Part shown: piece by piece, positions 44,118-56,646 of the stretch
How positions within the stretch are numbered: the first letter of the stretch is position 1
Layout: each line of letters opens with the position of its first letter
Source of the DNA: Hsuehochloa calcarea
Lineage: Eukaryota; Streptophyta; Magnoliopsida; Poales; Poaceae
Direction: 5' to 3'
Length of the DNA stretch: 64,000 nt
Assembly (NCBI GenBank): GCA_036346395.1
Contig: CM070606.1
Span: forward strand, 15,858,915 to 15,922,914
Program-made: the position numbers and the translations under genes
Notes under the pieces: generated by a model
Told to the model about the DNA's origin: nothing
The model's database searches: none
Seen by the model: the letters and a program-made list of their open reading frames with translations, nothing else

Positions 44118-46750
44118 ATGGCGATCGAGCGATATTCAATCGAGCCACATGTTTTTGATGGAGTTGATTTTGCATATTGGAAGACCGAATGGAGGCCTAC
44201 ATCGAGGCTCAAGGGCACGCGATTTGGCTTAACGTGAAAAACCCTTATGTCGTGCGGTAGATGACAATTTGATCACTCGGATGTGGAGAACAACGGCAGG
44301 GCTCGAATTTCTTGATTCAAGGCCTTAGTCGATCGGAGTTTGAGCGTGTTGCTCACTTGTCGTCGCTCATGAGATCCGCGGACTCTTTGTGATTATCACG
44401 AGGGTCCACTGCGATCAAGGAAGTGAGACAGAACCGACTTAAGAAAGCATACTCCAAGATCGAGCAAAGACACGGTGAATCTTTAGATGAGTGTGGGGAG
44501 ATTTTCTAAAATTCTTCATGATCTCGTATTTGTTGATCTTGTATTTTCGAGTCCGAAAATGCACGCCGACTTTTGGGTGCTTTGGATGTGAAGGTGCGGG
44601 GATGAAGATCACTGCCATCAATGACAACACTGTCATGAGTGAGCTTACCATGGATAAGCTTTACTCGAGGTTGAAGACGCATGAGATTGATTTCATCTCG
44701 CGTCTCACCACGACAGATTCGATGGCTTTAGTGGTCGATCAATCTAAGGGTAGATATACTGAATCTTTTAATGTTAGCTCATCGGATTTTCTTTATGCCT
44801 TTGCATTCTTTGAGCGATGAGCAACTTGAGAGACTACACGAAGATGACTTAGCCCTCCTATCCACAAAATTCACGAGCTTACAACAATGTGAGGAGTAGG
44901 AGGAGAGGTGGACCTATCACATGCTTTGAATGTGGTGAGCCGAACCACATTCGCTCTAGATGTCCCAAGCTGAAGGGCAAGGAGGAGAAGGAGTCACAAT
45001 GGCATCCTCAAGCGAGGGATGCTAAGTCCAAGAAGACAAACTATCGCAAGTTTGTCAGCCGAGTCCTTGAAGCTCTAGAGGATGTGAGCATGGATGATGT
45101 GGACTCGGAGGTGGAGGGCGACAAGAGTGACTCCGTGGCAAGAAGAAGGCACGTGATTTCACCGGCATGTGCTTTATGGCTAAGAACGACCACGACGACT
45201 TCTCCAACAAATGAGGATCCTTTTAGTGATCCCGATGAGGTATGCCCTTCACTTCCTGACATGAAAAGGGCTTTAGTGCTTGCTGAACAAAAATTGCATA
45301 AACAAGCTAAAGTGATCAAGAAACATGATACTATGATTGATAATTTGAACCTAGAAGTGGTTAGGCTCAAATCCATTAATCCTGATGATTTCTGTGATTC
45401 ATGCTCTAGCTTGCTTAATGAATTGTCAAGCTTGAATAATGCTCATTCCTCTATTGAAAAACAATTGGAAAATGCTCTTTCTGAACTAGAATCTCTCAAG
45501 TCTAGTTCTGTTTGCATGAATGCCATTCCGCTTGATGTGACTGCTTTAGATGCTATTCCTTTAACTTGCTCAAATTGTGCTTTGCTAGAATTGAAACTGG
45601 ATAGCTCTTTAAAAGAACTGCAAAAATTTGATGCTAGTCACACTTGTTCTCATTGTAAGAATAATCGAATTAAAATGCAAGAGATGACTGAAATAGTTGC
45701 TTATTCTAGAATTGCCTCTTGTGAAAATTGCCCTAAGCTTACAATTGAGATTGAAGCTTTAAACAAGACTCTTGAAGAGAAAGCTAAAATTGAAAGATCC
45801 TTGTCTCTTACTACTTCCAAGAAAGTCATTGATTCTTCCTCTTGTATGTTGCATGCTCAAATTGATATTGCTATTGGTAAGATACAAGAGGCTTTTAGAG
45901 TCAAATTTAAGGAGCAGTTGAATAGGATTGGAGAGTCCTATTGTGTGTCTTGTGAAGCTCTTAAAGTGGAAGTGGATCTTCTTAAGAGCAAACATGTTGA
46001 GGAAATTGATTCTAAAAGGTGCTCCAATTGTGGAGTTTTGGCAAAAGAGAACGATTACCTCAAAATGACTCTTGAGAAGTTTTCTAGTGGGAAAAGAAGC
46101 TCAACTTGATTCTAGATCAATCCAAGGTGAGTGTGAAAAACAGTGGCCTAGGCTTTAAGTCCCTAGAGCTTTCCAAGAATCTCACACCAAAGATTGCTAG
46201 AATTGTGAAAAGTGGTTTGGTTGAGCAAGAACCTTCTTTGACTTCAAAGGTTGTTCCTAAAGCTGTAGGTTCTGCTCAATCTCTTTCTAGCAAGAAAGGT
46301 GCTTCTATCTCACCAGTACGGACCCCTCAAAAGGTCAAGTACCATTGCACCTTTTGCAAAAAAGAGGGCCACACTGTTGAGTTTTGCTTCCGGAGAGCAA
46401 AAATTGAGAGGAAAGAGAGGATGAGCGCCTTGAGATCCATTAGAGGAGTCTCTTCTTCAGCGGTAGTCTCTAGAGCCGGGCAGCCTATTCAGCGTACCAC
46501 ATATAGGCCTAGGCTTGTAGAGAATCTTGTTGACTCTTTTGGTGGGTCCAGGCAGCAATGTGGTTTAGGATATCGTGAGGATAGACCACGGGTAGCACCT
46601 AGACAGGGGGAGTATCGGTCTTTTGGTAGATCGTTTTGGAGAGGTCCAGGTGGTGCTCATGAGCATTCTTATGATTTTGTGCCTAATCATTTTTCTGCTG
46701 CTGCTTTTGCTATTCCCAGGCATCGTCCATCTCAGTACTGGACACCTTGA
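44118..46750 (+). pseudogene. B gag polyprotein, frameshifted
   Basis: The ATG at 44118 starts a gag homologous to that of C, but 44118-44880 is broken into short frames. From 44889 one frame runs to 46109 with the zinc knuckle CFECGEPNHIRSRC (about 44929-44970), an Asp/Ser linker and the CxxC array. A one-base shift at about 46095 leads to 46106-46750, with a second knuckle CTFCKKEGHTVEFC (about 46346-46387) and a basic Arg/Gly/Ser/Tyr tail. It stops at TGA 46748-46750, where C still reads 16 more residues. Confidence 0.88.
45393..46031 (+). repeat. CxxC motif array in B gag
   Basis: Six CxxC pairs at the same spacings as in C: 58, 26, 25, 74 and 26 residues apart (CDSC, CSNC, CSHC, CENC, CVSC, CSNC). 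Confidence 0.82.
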
Positions 46751-48185
46751 TTTTCTATCTCAAATCCCAGTACTGAGGCATGGATGTTTTGAGGGAATTT
46801 TGCTCTTTTTGTTTTCATTGTATCATAATGTATTTTTATTTCAAATATCTTGCATTGCATAATAAAAATTGTGGAGCTTTGAGTATTATCCTTGTATGGC
46901 TTGATTTCATACTCTATACCTTGTCATATCAAGTGATAGTCTGCTGGACTTCTTTTATGGCTCTTCGTGTTTTGGCTTAGCTTTTCCCTTGCTAGCTTTA
47001 TATCTGTGAGCAAATTGAATCGAATCATGTCTTGTTGGATCTTGTGACTAGTTTTGCTCTAGTGATCCTCTTATGATTCTTGCCATGTCTTACAAGCTGA
47101 ATTGAGTCTTGAACTTATTTTGAGATGAAAAATGAGCTTTTTATCTTCTTAAGTCAAGCAAAGAAAAAAAAAGAGATTTTCTGTGCGAAAAAACTGATCT
47201 CACCAATCCTTTCTCGTGAGACGGCTTGCCATTGCACTAGGCATGAACTCAGGGGGAGTTTTGGATGACCTAGACCACTCTTTTAAGCTTATCGCTTGAG
47301 ATGGTCGCGGCAAGGCTTGAGATCTAGCACAGTAAAAAAAGGAAGAGAAAGAAAAAGAGAAATTGCCCAAAAAGGGCTAAGTGCTTGAGCTTCGCTTCAA
47401 AAGAGTTCTCTTAATGCTCAAAATGCCTCAATTCTTGTTTTGGGTCTCTTTTTACTTATAGACATGGCTTGACTCATTTTTGGTTGCTTTTAGTGAATCT
47501 ATGACATTGAGCAACTTTTTATGGTTTAAATTCTTTTAATCTCAGATTGCTGCTATTTTGGTTGTAGCTTTGCAGTACATGTTTTTGCCATGATTGAATA
47601 TAGCTTCTACTCTTTATATGGCTTGGTATATGTCTTGTACTGTCTACATAGATAATGGTCATGGCTCCTTTTGCTAAATTTCAAATAAAGTCATTTCTTC
47701 ATGCTCGTTCTTGTCCCATGCATCTTAATGAATTCATTGTCAAAGGGGGAGAAGGATTGAAGAAAATGCTGCTTTGAGCTTTTGGTTTACAGAAGGTTTC
47801 ATACATAAAAGAACACACACAAATAAAAAAATTTTGTGAACCTTTTGAAAATTTGTGATCATAGTGAGTTGAGTCTCTAGGTTTTATTGCCTTTTTCTGA
47901 TTTGAATTGCAATTCAAGAAGACTCACAATGATCAAAGGTCAAATAGAACTTATTGTCTTTCATATGGACCTTAGTGAGATTTTTGGCCATCTTCTGGAA
48001 TTTGAATCCATTTGTGCGTTCAATGCCTTATCTCACTTGCCTTCACTATTCTGAAGCCAGCTTGGTCGGTTCCTAAGCTTTTTCTTGCTTATGGACCAAG
48101 TTGTGCCTTTATCTGCGGCGATTTTACTTTTCATTTGAAAAACCACATTTTCTTGGAAATTGCCAATGTGTTCATCAAGGGAGAT
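46751..48185 (+). other. B 3' non-coding region
   Basis: No ORF is supported. Includes the conserved block 47182-47342, a GTCAAAGGGGGAGAAGG tract at about 47740 and a tract at 48177-48185 beside the 3' LTR. The latter reads AAGGGAGAT, one or two G shorter than in C. Confidence 0.7.
47182..47342 (+). other. Conserved non-coding block (B copy) with hairpin
   Basis: Contains GTGCGAAAAAACTGATCTCA, then GTGAGACGGCTTGCCATTGC. Here the stem can extend by one C-G pair (CTCAC/GTGAG) relative to N1 and C. It ends with a GCTTGAGAT direct repeat and CTAGCACA. Confidence 0.72.
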
Positions 48186-50065
48186 TGTGGATATCGTGAG
48201 GATATGTGCACGATCTCAGGATGATGAGTCAATTGGCAATGGCTTTGTTGGTTTGCAAAATCTCGCGTTTTGGGGTTTGCTTCAGTTTGTCGGACCACAG
48301 TGATCGGACCGGTGTTGTGGGCGGTCGACCGCCGTGGGAATGATCGGACCGGATCGGTGGCGGTCGGACGGCTGACCTAAAATTGGATTTTGGGGCTAAT
48401 CCAAAATAGGTTGTGTACGCAAGTGAGGAGTCTCCGCATGTGGTTTCATCATTTTGGAGCTCCGGTCAAAAGTTCTATTGAGTTGAAAATTCCGAAGGAT
48501 TCGGATTTTCAAGCTAGATTTTAGCTAAGTCTTTTGACCGTCCGACCGTTGTGGGAGCGGTCCGCCGGCTGTTATCGGTCGGACCGGCCCTGTGGGGCGG
48601 TCAGACCGGCAATGGCTTGGAGGTAAGCCAAGTTCGCATTGATGCGTGTTGATTGTGTTTTATGCTTAGTTATCAATGCTTTATTGTTGCATATTGCATT
48701 GCGGAGCTAACGTGGGTCAAGTTGTGAAGAACTTGTTCCCGGAAACGGTTTGTTTGTCTATTCTTTGTGCGGTGGCTTGCGAGTCAACGGCGTCAGCGGT
48801 GAGTGGATCGGGACTACGCTTGGAGAGCCGAGGTCCAGAACGATCAGGGATACCGGGTGAGGTCGTGTGACTCAAGCATGGTGCAGGATGGGCAAGATGG
48901 ATCGAACGAGTGGTTCGGTGCAGCTGGTTGGTTCAGGCGGTGCGGATATCGTTGCGAGACTCTGGGAGGTTCCGATGGGATTCGGACAAGAGAGGCTTGG
49001 TGTCGATGAGAACCGTTGATCAACCTACACGTGGTGAAGCAGGCGATTGCTTCAACAGTTGAGTGTGTGGGTCCCATGTGTGAGTGGGCCCCAAATGTGT
49101 AACTCTAGTCCTCTCCTATAAATAGAAGGGGGAAGATGAAAAACCCCCTAGAGGCATTCATTTGGTTTCCCCCTTTGCTTTTCTAGGGTTAGGGTTTGGA
49201 GAGGAAGAGAGGGAGAGATTGTATGCTCCTTGGGTGAGCTCTTGTCCTCCTAGTTGGAGTGGCTTTGTAAGCATCTTGTGAGATCAATCAATCTTGTGAT
49301 GCTTGCTTGTGAGATCATTTGTCTCCCCTTTTGTGTTCTTCTCTCATTTGAATGAATTTGGTGCTTCCTTGATTCAAGGGTTTATGCTTGGTCTCTTGAC
49401 CCATTTTGTCTTGCTTTGATGTGTGGGAATACTCCTAGAATCATCTAGACCATCAATCCCCGCAAGCAAGTCTTGAATCAAAGTTTTTCATATTTCTAGG
49501 GTTTGTGCACTTCTTGGTTAAATCCTTGAGAGATCGATTCTGCGAAGTGGATCTGAAGGATCGTCGCTAGAAATAGGTCTCTAATATCATTAGGGAGGTG
49601 TGCTCGAAATTTGGTCAAGTTTCATTGGTTGAATCGAAAGTTGGATCAAATTTCGTTTTGGATTTGGGTGGAGTTTTTCAAGATTGTACTCTCGGTCCGT
49701 CCGGTCTTTCAACGGCGGTTCGACCTTGAGTGTATTCGAATCGCTGGTTGCCGGGTCGAACCGTTGTCCACGGTCCGACCGCCGATTAGTTGCCGGTCGA
49801 TCATTGGTTGAACGTCGGTCCGACCGCCCGTGGAGCCGGTCTGACCGCCTGTGCCCAGATCAACCCTTTGAGTTTAAGTCTCCACATTTGTGTCGTGTGG
49901 TTGTCGGGGGTTATCGAATTCAGCACAAGGTTTCCGCTGTGTGCTTACTGATCTTCTTAGCTTTCATAGCTAAAGGAGTAAAGTTCGTGTTGAATTTGTT
50001 TTAGGCGAGAAAGTTTTGAAAGCGCCTACTCACCCCCCCCCCTCAGTCGCCTTTCCGGTCCTACA
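48186..50065 (+). repeat. B 3' LTR
   Basis: 1880 bp with TATA box 49117-49124. Motif clusters lie at about 48290-48370, 48535-48612 and 49690-49850. Followed by AGAAC. Confidence 0.92.
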
Positions 50066-50070
50066 AGAAC

Positions 50071-51319
50071 AGATCTGAAAACCCGACGACGAAGTTGCAA
50101 ATAGATGAAACTTTTGATCTACAACTCCAAACTTGATGAAACTTGATACACACCTTCTGTATGATGTCAGGAAGCTATTCCAATCGAAGATTGTGATAAT
50201 TCTTGGAAGAATAGCGATCCTTTTCCCTTTGAGAAGAGAATGGTACAAAACCGAGTCAAAACGAAAACTCGATCCAAATGCTTGCTAGTGGGTGATTGAT
50301 GATCAAGATGATCATAGATGGATTCCCACAAATCACAGTAAAACAAATTAGACCTTCTAGAACCCTAGCCTCTCCAAAGCCCCTACCTAAAACAAATTAG
50401 GGTTTGGAAACTATAAAAGGGTTGAGGGGGTGCAGCCACCTCCCTCCTCTATTTATAATGGAGACCTAGACCTTCTAGAAGTTTTGACTCAAACGGGCTC
50501 CCGTTAAGGCCCAAAACAAACGGGTCACACACGCACGCATTTTAATACGCCGTCTTCATCACCTCTTGACCTAAACCGCTTCACCTTGCGCCATTGCACC
50601 ACAAGTTTGCCAATAGGTCACCCTTGTCCATATTGCACCACGCTTGAGTTCAATGACCTCACCCGACATCGTCGATCGTTCTGGACCTCAGCTCTCCAAG
50701 CCTAGTCCCGATCATCCTCGCCGTTGACCGTCGTTGACCACCAAGCCACCTGCACAACAATAGACAAGTAAACGAAATTCGGGAACAAGTTCTTCACAAC
50801 TTGACCCATGTTAGTCAAAACATGCATCATGCAACACATATGCCCTGAAACTCATGACTTTAACCTAACCCACGAACATCGCCACCGCAACGGGCGATGA
50901 ACCAAGTGGAAACCGGTCAGACCGCCCCTCAGGGCCGGTCTAACTGCCATGCCCACCGGTCTGACCGCCACCTATGAGCTGGTCTGACCGCCCCTGGGAC
51001 TTAGCCAATTTTCAACGCTTGAAAATCCGAAACCTACTGGAATTTTCAAATGAATAGAACTTTTGACTGGAGACTCCAAAAATTATGAGACCAAGAGCAT
51101 TAGGATCCTCTCACTTGCCTACACCCTCTATTTTTGGCCCAGCTCAAAACTCACACAAAATGTGTGGCCGGTCTGACCGCCTGCCAATGGCCGGTCAGAC
51201 CGCCTTTGGTCTGACAACATGCCAACTTTGCCGAAAACGCGTGATTCGACAAACCGTTAATGCCATTGCCAATTGGAATATCATCATAAGATCATGAGCA
51301 TATCCCCATTATATCCACA
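50071..51319 (-). repeat. A 5' LTR, outer part
   Basis: Resumes A's LTR after the B insertion and matches 33130-34543, minus a segment of about 230 bases near 50341 (present at 33403-33630). TATA complement at 50450-50457. Ends ATCCACA before GTCCC. Confidence 0.9.
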
Positions 51320-52596
51320 GTCCCCCCTCCCACCTCGCATAGTGGGAGATCGTCCCTCCCACCCCAAACCGCCTCACACACCTCGCCAAACCGCCGCCCC
51401 CCCCTCCCTCACCTTCCTCCCTTGCCGCCCACCTCCCTAGCCTCTCGGATCGCTCTCCACCCCCATTCCTTCGGTCTCGTCCCCCAGCCCATTCGCATTG
51501 CCCCTAGCCCTAGGTCGCGCCGCCGTTGCCCGAAGTCTCCGCCCCGACGGCTGCCCCCAAGTCGTGTTGCGAATCATCTCGCCTCCCCTCTCGGCTCTCA
51601 CTCTCTACCTCACAGGCCCGCTGCCCTCTCGCCATCGGCCCAATCCCTATCTCCCAATATCCCCCAGGCTGTTAGGCCTCCCTCTCCTTCGTGCTTGCCC
51701 CTCGCTTATCCTGTCGGCTGTGGGGGAAAGCGGAAGCTGGAGTCGGAGGTTCTTGGGTTACGGGTGGAGGAGAGGGCTCTCAGAATCACCCGAATGTTTG
51801 GCGTTGAGACTGGCGGAGAAGTCGTGGTGCCTCAACTTCGACGGCTTTCGCCCACCGGAGACGCACCAGGAGAGATCGACTCGTGTGCTCCACCATTGCC
51901 TCGACGTCCTAGGTCTCTCTCTCATATCTTCTCGGTTGCTTCTAAATATCTTCATTCATGCTTATGCTTGGTGCCACCACTCGGTTGCTTCGAAATATCC
52001 ACCATTCGTGAATGACACAGTTCTTGATTTGTTGCTTCTTGCGCTGGATTTGATCTCTTTCTTAGTCTATTTCTTGTTGTGGCTTCTTGATTTCTTGGGG
52101 TGCTTTTGTTTGGAGTTCGATTTGTCCTGTTAGTGAATGGGATCTTTGATTGAGACGACAACATTGATTTATTTGTTTCCCGGTTGTCCTGGGGTTTTCG
52201 TGATGAATTGGACACTTGGAATGAGGATTGCGTCGGTTCTCGATTGATTCATGGGATGCTTAGATAGTGTAAATACAATCGCAATGTTATAATTTCTAGC
52301 CATTGTTCGTGACAAGTTTGCATCTTTGGTTTGTTGCTATTGTTAGTGTGTGTCGTACCAAAACCCTCTTTCATTCAATAACAAACTTCTCAACATTCAA
52401 TGCAGGAACCTTGATGGCTGTCGGTAGGGGTTGATGAGGACATGACCCCTATGGATACAACCATATTTGCTATGCTTGCTGTTCCAAGTATAAGTGCTCG
52501 TACGCTTTACTTAAATTATTAGATGAGCTTGTTTTTAGGAGTGTCTTTATATTATATGAACCATATGATGCTACCTAATGATAAAATATACATATA
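51320..52596. other. GC-rich gene-like block and flank
   Basis: 51320-51480 continues the segment seen at 29455 and 30215 (CAAACCGCCTCACACACCT pattern). 51422-52133 is open in two plus-strand frames. One reads KSWCLNFDGFRPPETHQE near 51806-51860 before a possible GTCTCT donor at about 51913. I recognise no family. It may be a first exon or captured exon. The rest is AT-rich with no gene. Confidence 0.35.
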
Positions 52597-53397
52597 TGTG
52601 CAGCACCATGTCATTTTTGGTCCAAGACCAGCAAGCAGTTCAAGCTGGACCCATTTTGGAATCCAGATCGGCCTCCGGAATCAGCCTGACAGCACCGACT
52701 TTAAACGCGCATAACTTTTACAAACGGAGTCCGATTCGCGTGTTCTTGGGCTTGTTGGAAAGCTTATTCTGAGACCTTTTCAACGGATCTAGCCTCACCT
52801 CCAAATTCCTTCTAGACTGATTGCAATCATCAAAAGAAGGTGTCATATTACTTGTTTGGGCCAACCTGGGCTTTGTAATCGTACTGAAGTTGGCCCATCT
52901 GCTGGCGGCCCACCTGGGGGCGTGGTTACTGTTCATATGAACAGTACCCCCAGCCTTTAGTACCACCCCGCTAGTTCCTTTAGATTTGTGGCCCCTCGTT
53001 CCCTACTTAAGGAGGCCGCACCCCCTCTAGTTTTCTTGGATTTTGTTTAGTTAAAAGTTAGACTTGTTGCAACTTCGTTTATTGTCTTGTGTCGACTAGA
53101 CCAACCATAATACCGCTTTCGGAATCCCAATTTCAATATTTCAATCTTTATTTGCAATTTTAGATTGCTTTATCTTGTTCTAGCGTGCTTCTTCGGTGTA
53201 TGCAGGAATCGACCTTCGTGGTCAGGTCAACTGGGTATTCATGCACAGTTGATAACGACTTGTCAATCAGTTCAGCGATTGTGTGGTTTCGAGCCTTGCG
53301 TGTTCGTAGCCGGGATCGTCAGAGTTGAGCGACGCCTACCGGACTTATCGTTCTCATCGAAAGATCGGGCCAACAAATCAAACCTTAGGGTTCATCA
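52597..53397 (+). repeat. D 5' LTR (approximate start)
   Basis: Inferred from the Met-type primer site at 53400 and a TG start near 52597 (TGTGCAGCACCATG). The matching 3' LTR lies outside the window, so the start cannot be confirmed. Contains a CATAACTTTT...TTGGAAAGCTTA phrase that recurs in the leader at 54050. Confidence 0.5.
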
Positions 53398-53399
53398 GG

Positions 53400-53411
53400 T
53401 GGTATCAGAGC
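53400..53411 (+). promoter_or_regulatory. Primer-binding site of D
   Basis: TGGTATCAGAGC, matching initiator tRNA-Met, marks the end of the 5' LTR two bases upstream. Confidence 0.85.
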
Positions 53412-54736
53412 TACAGTTCATCGGTGAGAGTTTCCAGTTTTCTAGCAGTAGATTCATTTTTCATACCTAGAGTCGAGAAAATTACCCAAAAAATACATCT
53501 ATCATCCATACCGAGCCCTTTGAGCCTTTGGAATTTTTTCTTTTCAGTTTGCTTGTTGAATCTTTGTTGCATTGCCATGTCTAGTTTCTGATCTTTAGCT
53601 CTAGTTATTGTCTAGTTGGTCATTGTCTAGATTGCTTCTCGTGTTTTTCCTTCGCGTCGCTTGATCGTTCTTTTAGGGTTCTTAGTTTTTGCATCTAAAC
53701 ATAAAATTGGTGGGTTAGAACTCCTCTAATCTGCACCCAAAAAAAGAGAGAACACTTTGCTGTTTTTTTTGCGACTCACGGAAAACCCTAGGGCTGGAAA
53801 AATAATAGAAGGACAAAGAGGTCGCCACACAAAACAAAAGCCGTGGTAGAAAAAAAAAGAAAAACAATCTTACGCCAAAAACTAGTGAAAATTGGTGGAG
53901 TCCCTCTACATATAGCCACAAGCTTGCACAAAAATTTTTAGCAAGATTAGCCCACGGAATCAAAAGATATATCAGTTTAAAGATTGAAACTGAGTCGGTT
54001 TCTAGTCTGAGTACGATTCCGTTTCCGAGAGACCTTCAGTAAAACGGGCATAACTTTTGCATATAGTGTCCGATTTGGACGTTATTGGACTCGTTGGAAA
54101 GCTAACGACGAGGCACATACTGTCCATTTAATACACTTTTTTCCCTCTAGGGAACCCAAAATCGGTCATCTTCAGCTCCGAATTCGCGTCACAAGTTTTC
54201 GGTTTTGGTTTTTTCCGTTTCTTTCAGGCTTCCCTTCAGAATTTGGGGTTCGCCTCAACTGCAAAGTTGTATATCTCATCGAAACCTTTCAAACGAGTAT
54301 ATATAAGCCATATAAAACTTTGATTTTTCATCTCTCGAGACTAACTATTGTTTTCTGCTTAAACTAAAGGGCTGTTTACGCTGCATGTTTTCCCTTTTTG
54401 TGCTCTACATCGTGTGAACAATCTTGTGTCCTACAAAGAAGTTTGAGTAGTTGGTTAGCGTCTCTCCTAGGAATTGTTGTGTGGTTTTTCATTGCTTACA
54501 TCAAGTCACATTTATCTTTGCGTGTGCGTACATACACATCTCTTAGTGGGGCTTTGATTAGCTAAACTTGATTAGACTAGGATCAGCACTTGTGACTAGT
54601 ACTTTGAACTGCTTTTCAACTTTGCATGCTGAATTGAATAATTGCTATTTCTTTGCTACATACTAGCCTTCCGAGCTCCACTTCCTACTGATCGCAAGTG
54701 AAAGTATCACGAACCAGCCACCGGTTGTACCACTTC
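53412..54736 (+). other. D leader, first part
   Basis: Non-coding. Includes a phrase at 54050-54112 that repeats one in the LTR (52710-52765), and a second GAAACCTTTCAAACGAGTAT-type phrase near 54281. It ends at the ACTTC target site of C. Confidence 0.6.
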
Positions 54737-56590
54737 TGTGGATATCGTGAGGATATGTGCACGATCTTAGAATGATGAGTCAATTGGCAATGGCTTTGTT
54801 GGTTTGCAAAATCTCGCATTTTCGGTTTTGCTTCAGGTCTGTCAGACCACAGGTGATCTGGCCAAAGGCGGCGGTCGATCGGCCGTGGAGAGGTCCGGCC
54901 GGCCGTGGTGGCCGGTCCGACCGGTCTTGCCTAAAAGTGGATTTTGGAGCTGATCCAAAAATAGGATGTGTAGGCAGGTGATGGTAGTCTCCTGGATGTG
55001 GTCACATTATTTTTGGAGCTCCCAGTCAAAAGTTCTATTCAGTTGAAAATTCCAGAAGGTTTGGATTTTCAAGTTGGAATTTTGGCTAAGTCATTTGGGC
55101 GGTCCGGCCGCCGTTATGGAATCGGTCCGGCCGGCTGAAATCGGTCGGACCGGCGTGTGAGGCGGTCGGACCGCGATCACTTGAAGGTGAGCCTTCTTGG
55201 AATTGATGTGTTTTTGATTGTGGTTATTGTATGGATGTCAATGCTTTATTGTTGCATATTGCATTGTGGAACTAACGTGGGTCAAGTTGTGAAGAACTTA
55301 TTCCGGAGACGATTTGTTTGTCTATTCTCATGCGGTGGCTTGCGTGTCAACGGCGTCAGCGGTGAGGTGGATCGGGACTACGCTTGGAGAGCTAAGGTCC
55401 GAGCGATCATGGATCTGGGTGAGGTCGTGTGACTCAAGCATGGTGCGAATGGGCAAGATGGATCGGACGGGTAGTTCGGTCTTGTTGGTTGGATCGGCGG
55501 TCGCGGAAGTCGGTGCAAGTCCCTGGGAGGTTCCGATGGGATTCGGACGGGAGGAACTTGTCGACGTGATGATAGCCGCTGATCAACCTACACGTGGTGA
55601 AGCAGGCGATTGCTTCAACAGTGTTGTGTGAGTGGGTCCCATGTGTGTGTGGGTCCCAAATGTGAAAACCTAGCCTCTCCTATAAATAGAAAGGGGGGAG
55701 ATGTAAAACCCCTTAAAAGCACTCATTTGGACCCCTCTTCCTTTTTCTAGGGTTTGGAGAGGAGAGGAGAGGAGAAGCTAGGGTTTGGAGAGATTGTGTG
55801 TGCTCCTTGTGTGGGCTCTTGTCCTCCTTGAGGGAGTGGCTTTGTAAGCATCTTGTGGGATCAATCAATCTTGTGATGCTTGCTTAAGAGATCGATTGTC
55901 TCCTTTGTGTTCTTCTCTCTTTTTGATGAGTTTGGTGCTTCCTTGATTCATGTGTTTATGCTTGGTCTCTTGACCTATTTTATCTTGCTTTGATGTGTGG
56001 GAATACTCCTAGAATCATCTAGATCATCAACCCCCACAAGCAAGTCTTGAATCAAGATTTTTATATTTCTAGGGTTTGTGCACTTCTTTGGTAAAATCAT
56101 CGGAGATCGATTCTGTGAAGTGGATCTGAAGGATCGTCGCTAGAAATAGGTCTCTAATATCCTTAGGGAGGTGTGCTCCAAATTTGGTCAAGTTTCATTG
56201 GTTGAATCAAAAGTTGGACCAAATTTCGTTTTGGATTTGGGCATTGTTTTTCAGTACTGGACTAAATCGGTCGGACCGATTTTTATCGGCCGTCGATCGC
56301 CTTGACATTGAACCGCCGTTGACGGCCGGTCGAACCGATTTAAATCGGTCGGACCGAACTTTGGTAGCCGGTCAGACCGCCAGTGCCCAGACCAGACCAG
56401 TGAGATCAATTCTCCACATTTGTGTCTTGTGGTTGAGCGGGTTATCGAATTCAGCACAAGGCTTCCTCTGTGCGCTTACTGATCTTCTTAGCTTTCATAG
56501 CTAAAGGAGTAAAGTTCGTGTTGAATTTGATTAAGGCGAGAAATTTGAGAAAGCGCCTATTCACCCCCCTAGTTGCCTTTACGGTCCTAC
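54737..56590 (+). repeat. C 5' LTR
   Basis: 1854 bp, TATA box 55681-55688, followed by a primer site TGGTATCCGAGCC. Motif clusters at 54833-54930, 55098-55172 and 56265-56385 are partly altered relative to the 3' LTR. Confidence 0.92.
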
Positions 56591-56646
56591 AAGTGGTATC
56601 CGAGCCGGTTAGCTCTTCTCATAGATCTTAACCGGTCTTTGGAGCC

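Larger units (their letters stand above)
42192..50065 (+). mobile_element. B: complete gag-only LTR retrotransposon
   Basis: 7874 bp with LTRs of 1874 and 1880 bp and a perfect AGAAC target duplication (42187-42191 and 50066-50070) inside A's 5' LTR. Internally it has a primer site, gag (44118-46750) and 1.4 kb of 3' non-coding sequence, and nothing resembling protease, integrase, RT or RNase H. It belongs to the same family as C. Its clean target duplication shows it was inserted by normal integration, so the missing enzymes must have come from another element. It fits the class described in plants as terminal-repeat retrotransposons with only a gag domain. Confidence 0.92.
32824..51319 (-). 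mobile_element. A: minus-strand SIRE-like copia element, broken by E and B
   Basis: The ends are TGTTGGACC and ATCCACA on the plus strand, with a perfect GTCCC target duplication at 32819-32823 and 51320-51324. Read on the minus strand it has a 5' LTR (split by B), a Met primer site, gag, a protease stub, an RT stub, then foreign sequence E, a 3' non-coding region, a polypurine tract and a 3' LTR. Integrase, most of RT and RNase H are missing. The LTR starts with TGTGGATATC, as in B and C, so the three families are related. It inserted into a third copy of the GC-rich segment seen at 29455 and 30215. Confidence 0.92.

Noticed and set aside
51498..52133. Confident protein-coding gene call for the GC-rich block
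   Set aside because: Two overlapping frames are open to similar length and no family is recognisable, so only a low-confidence region note was kept.
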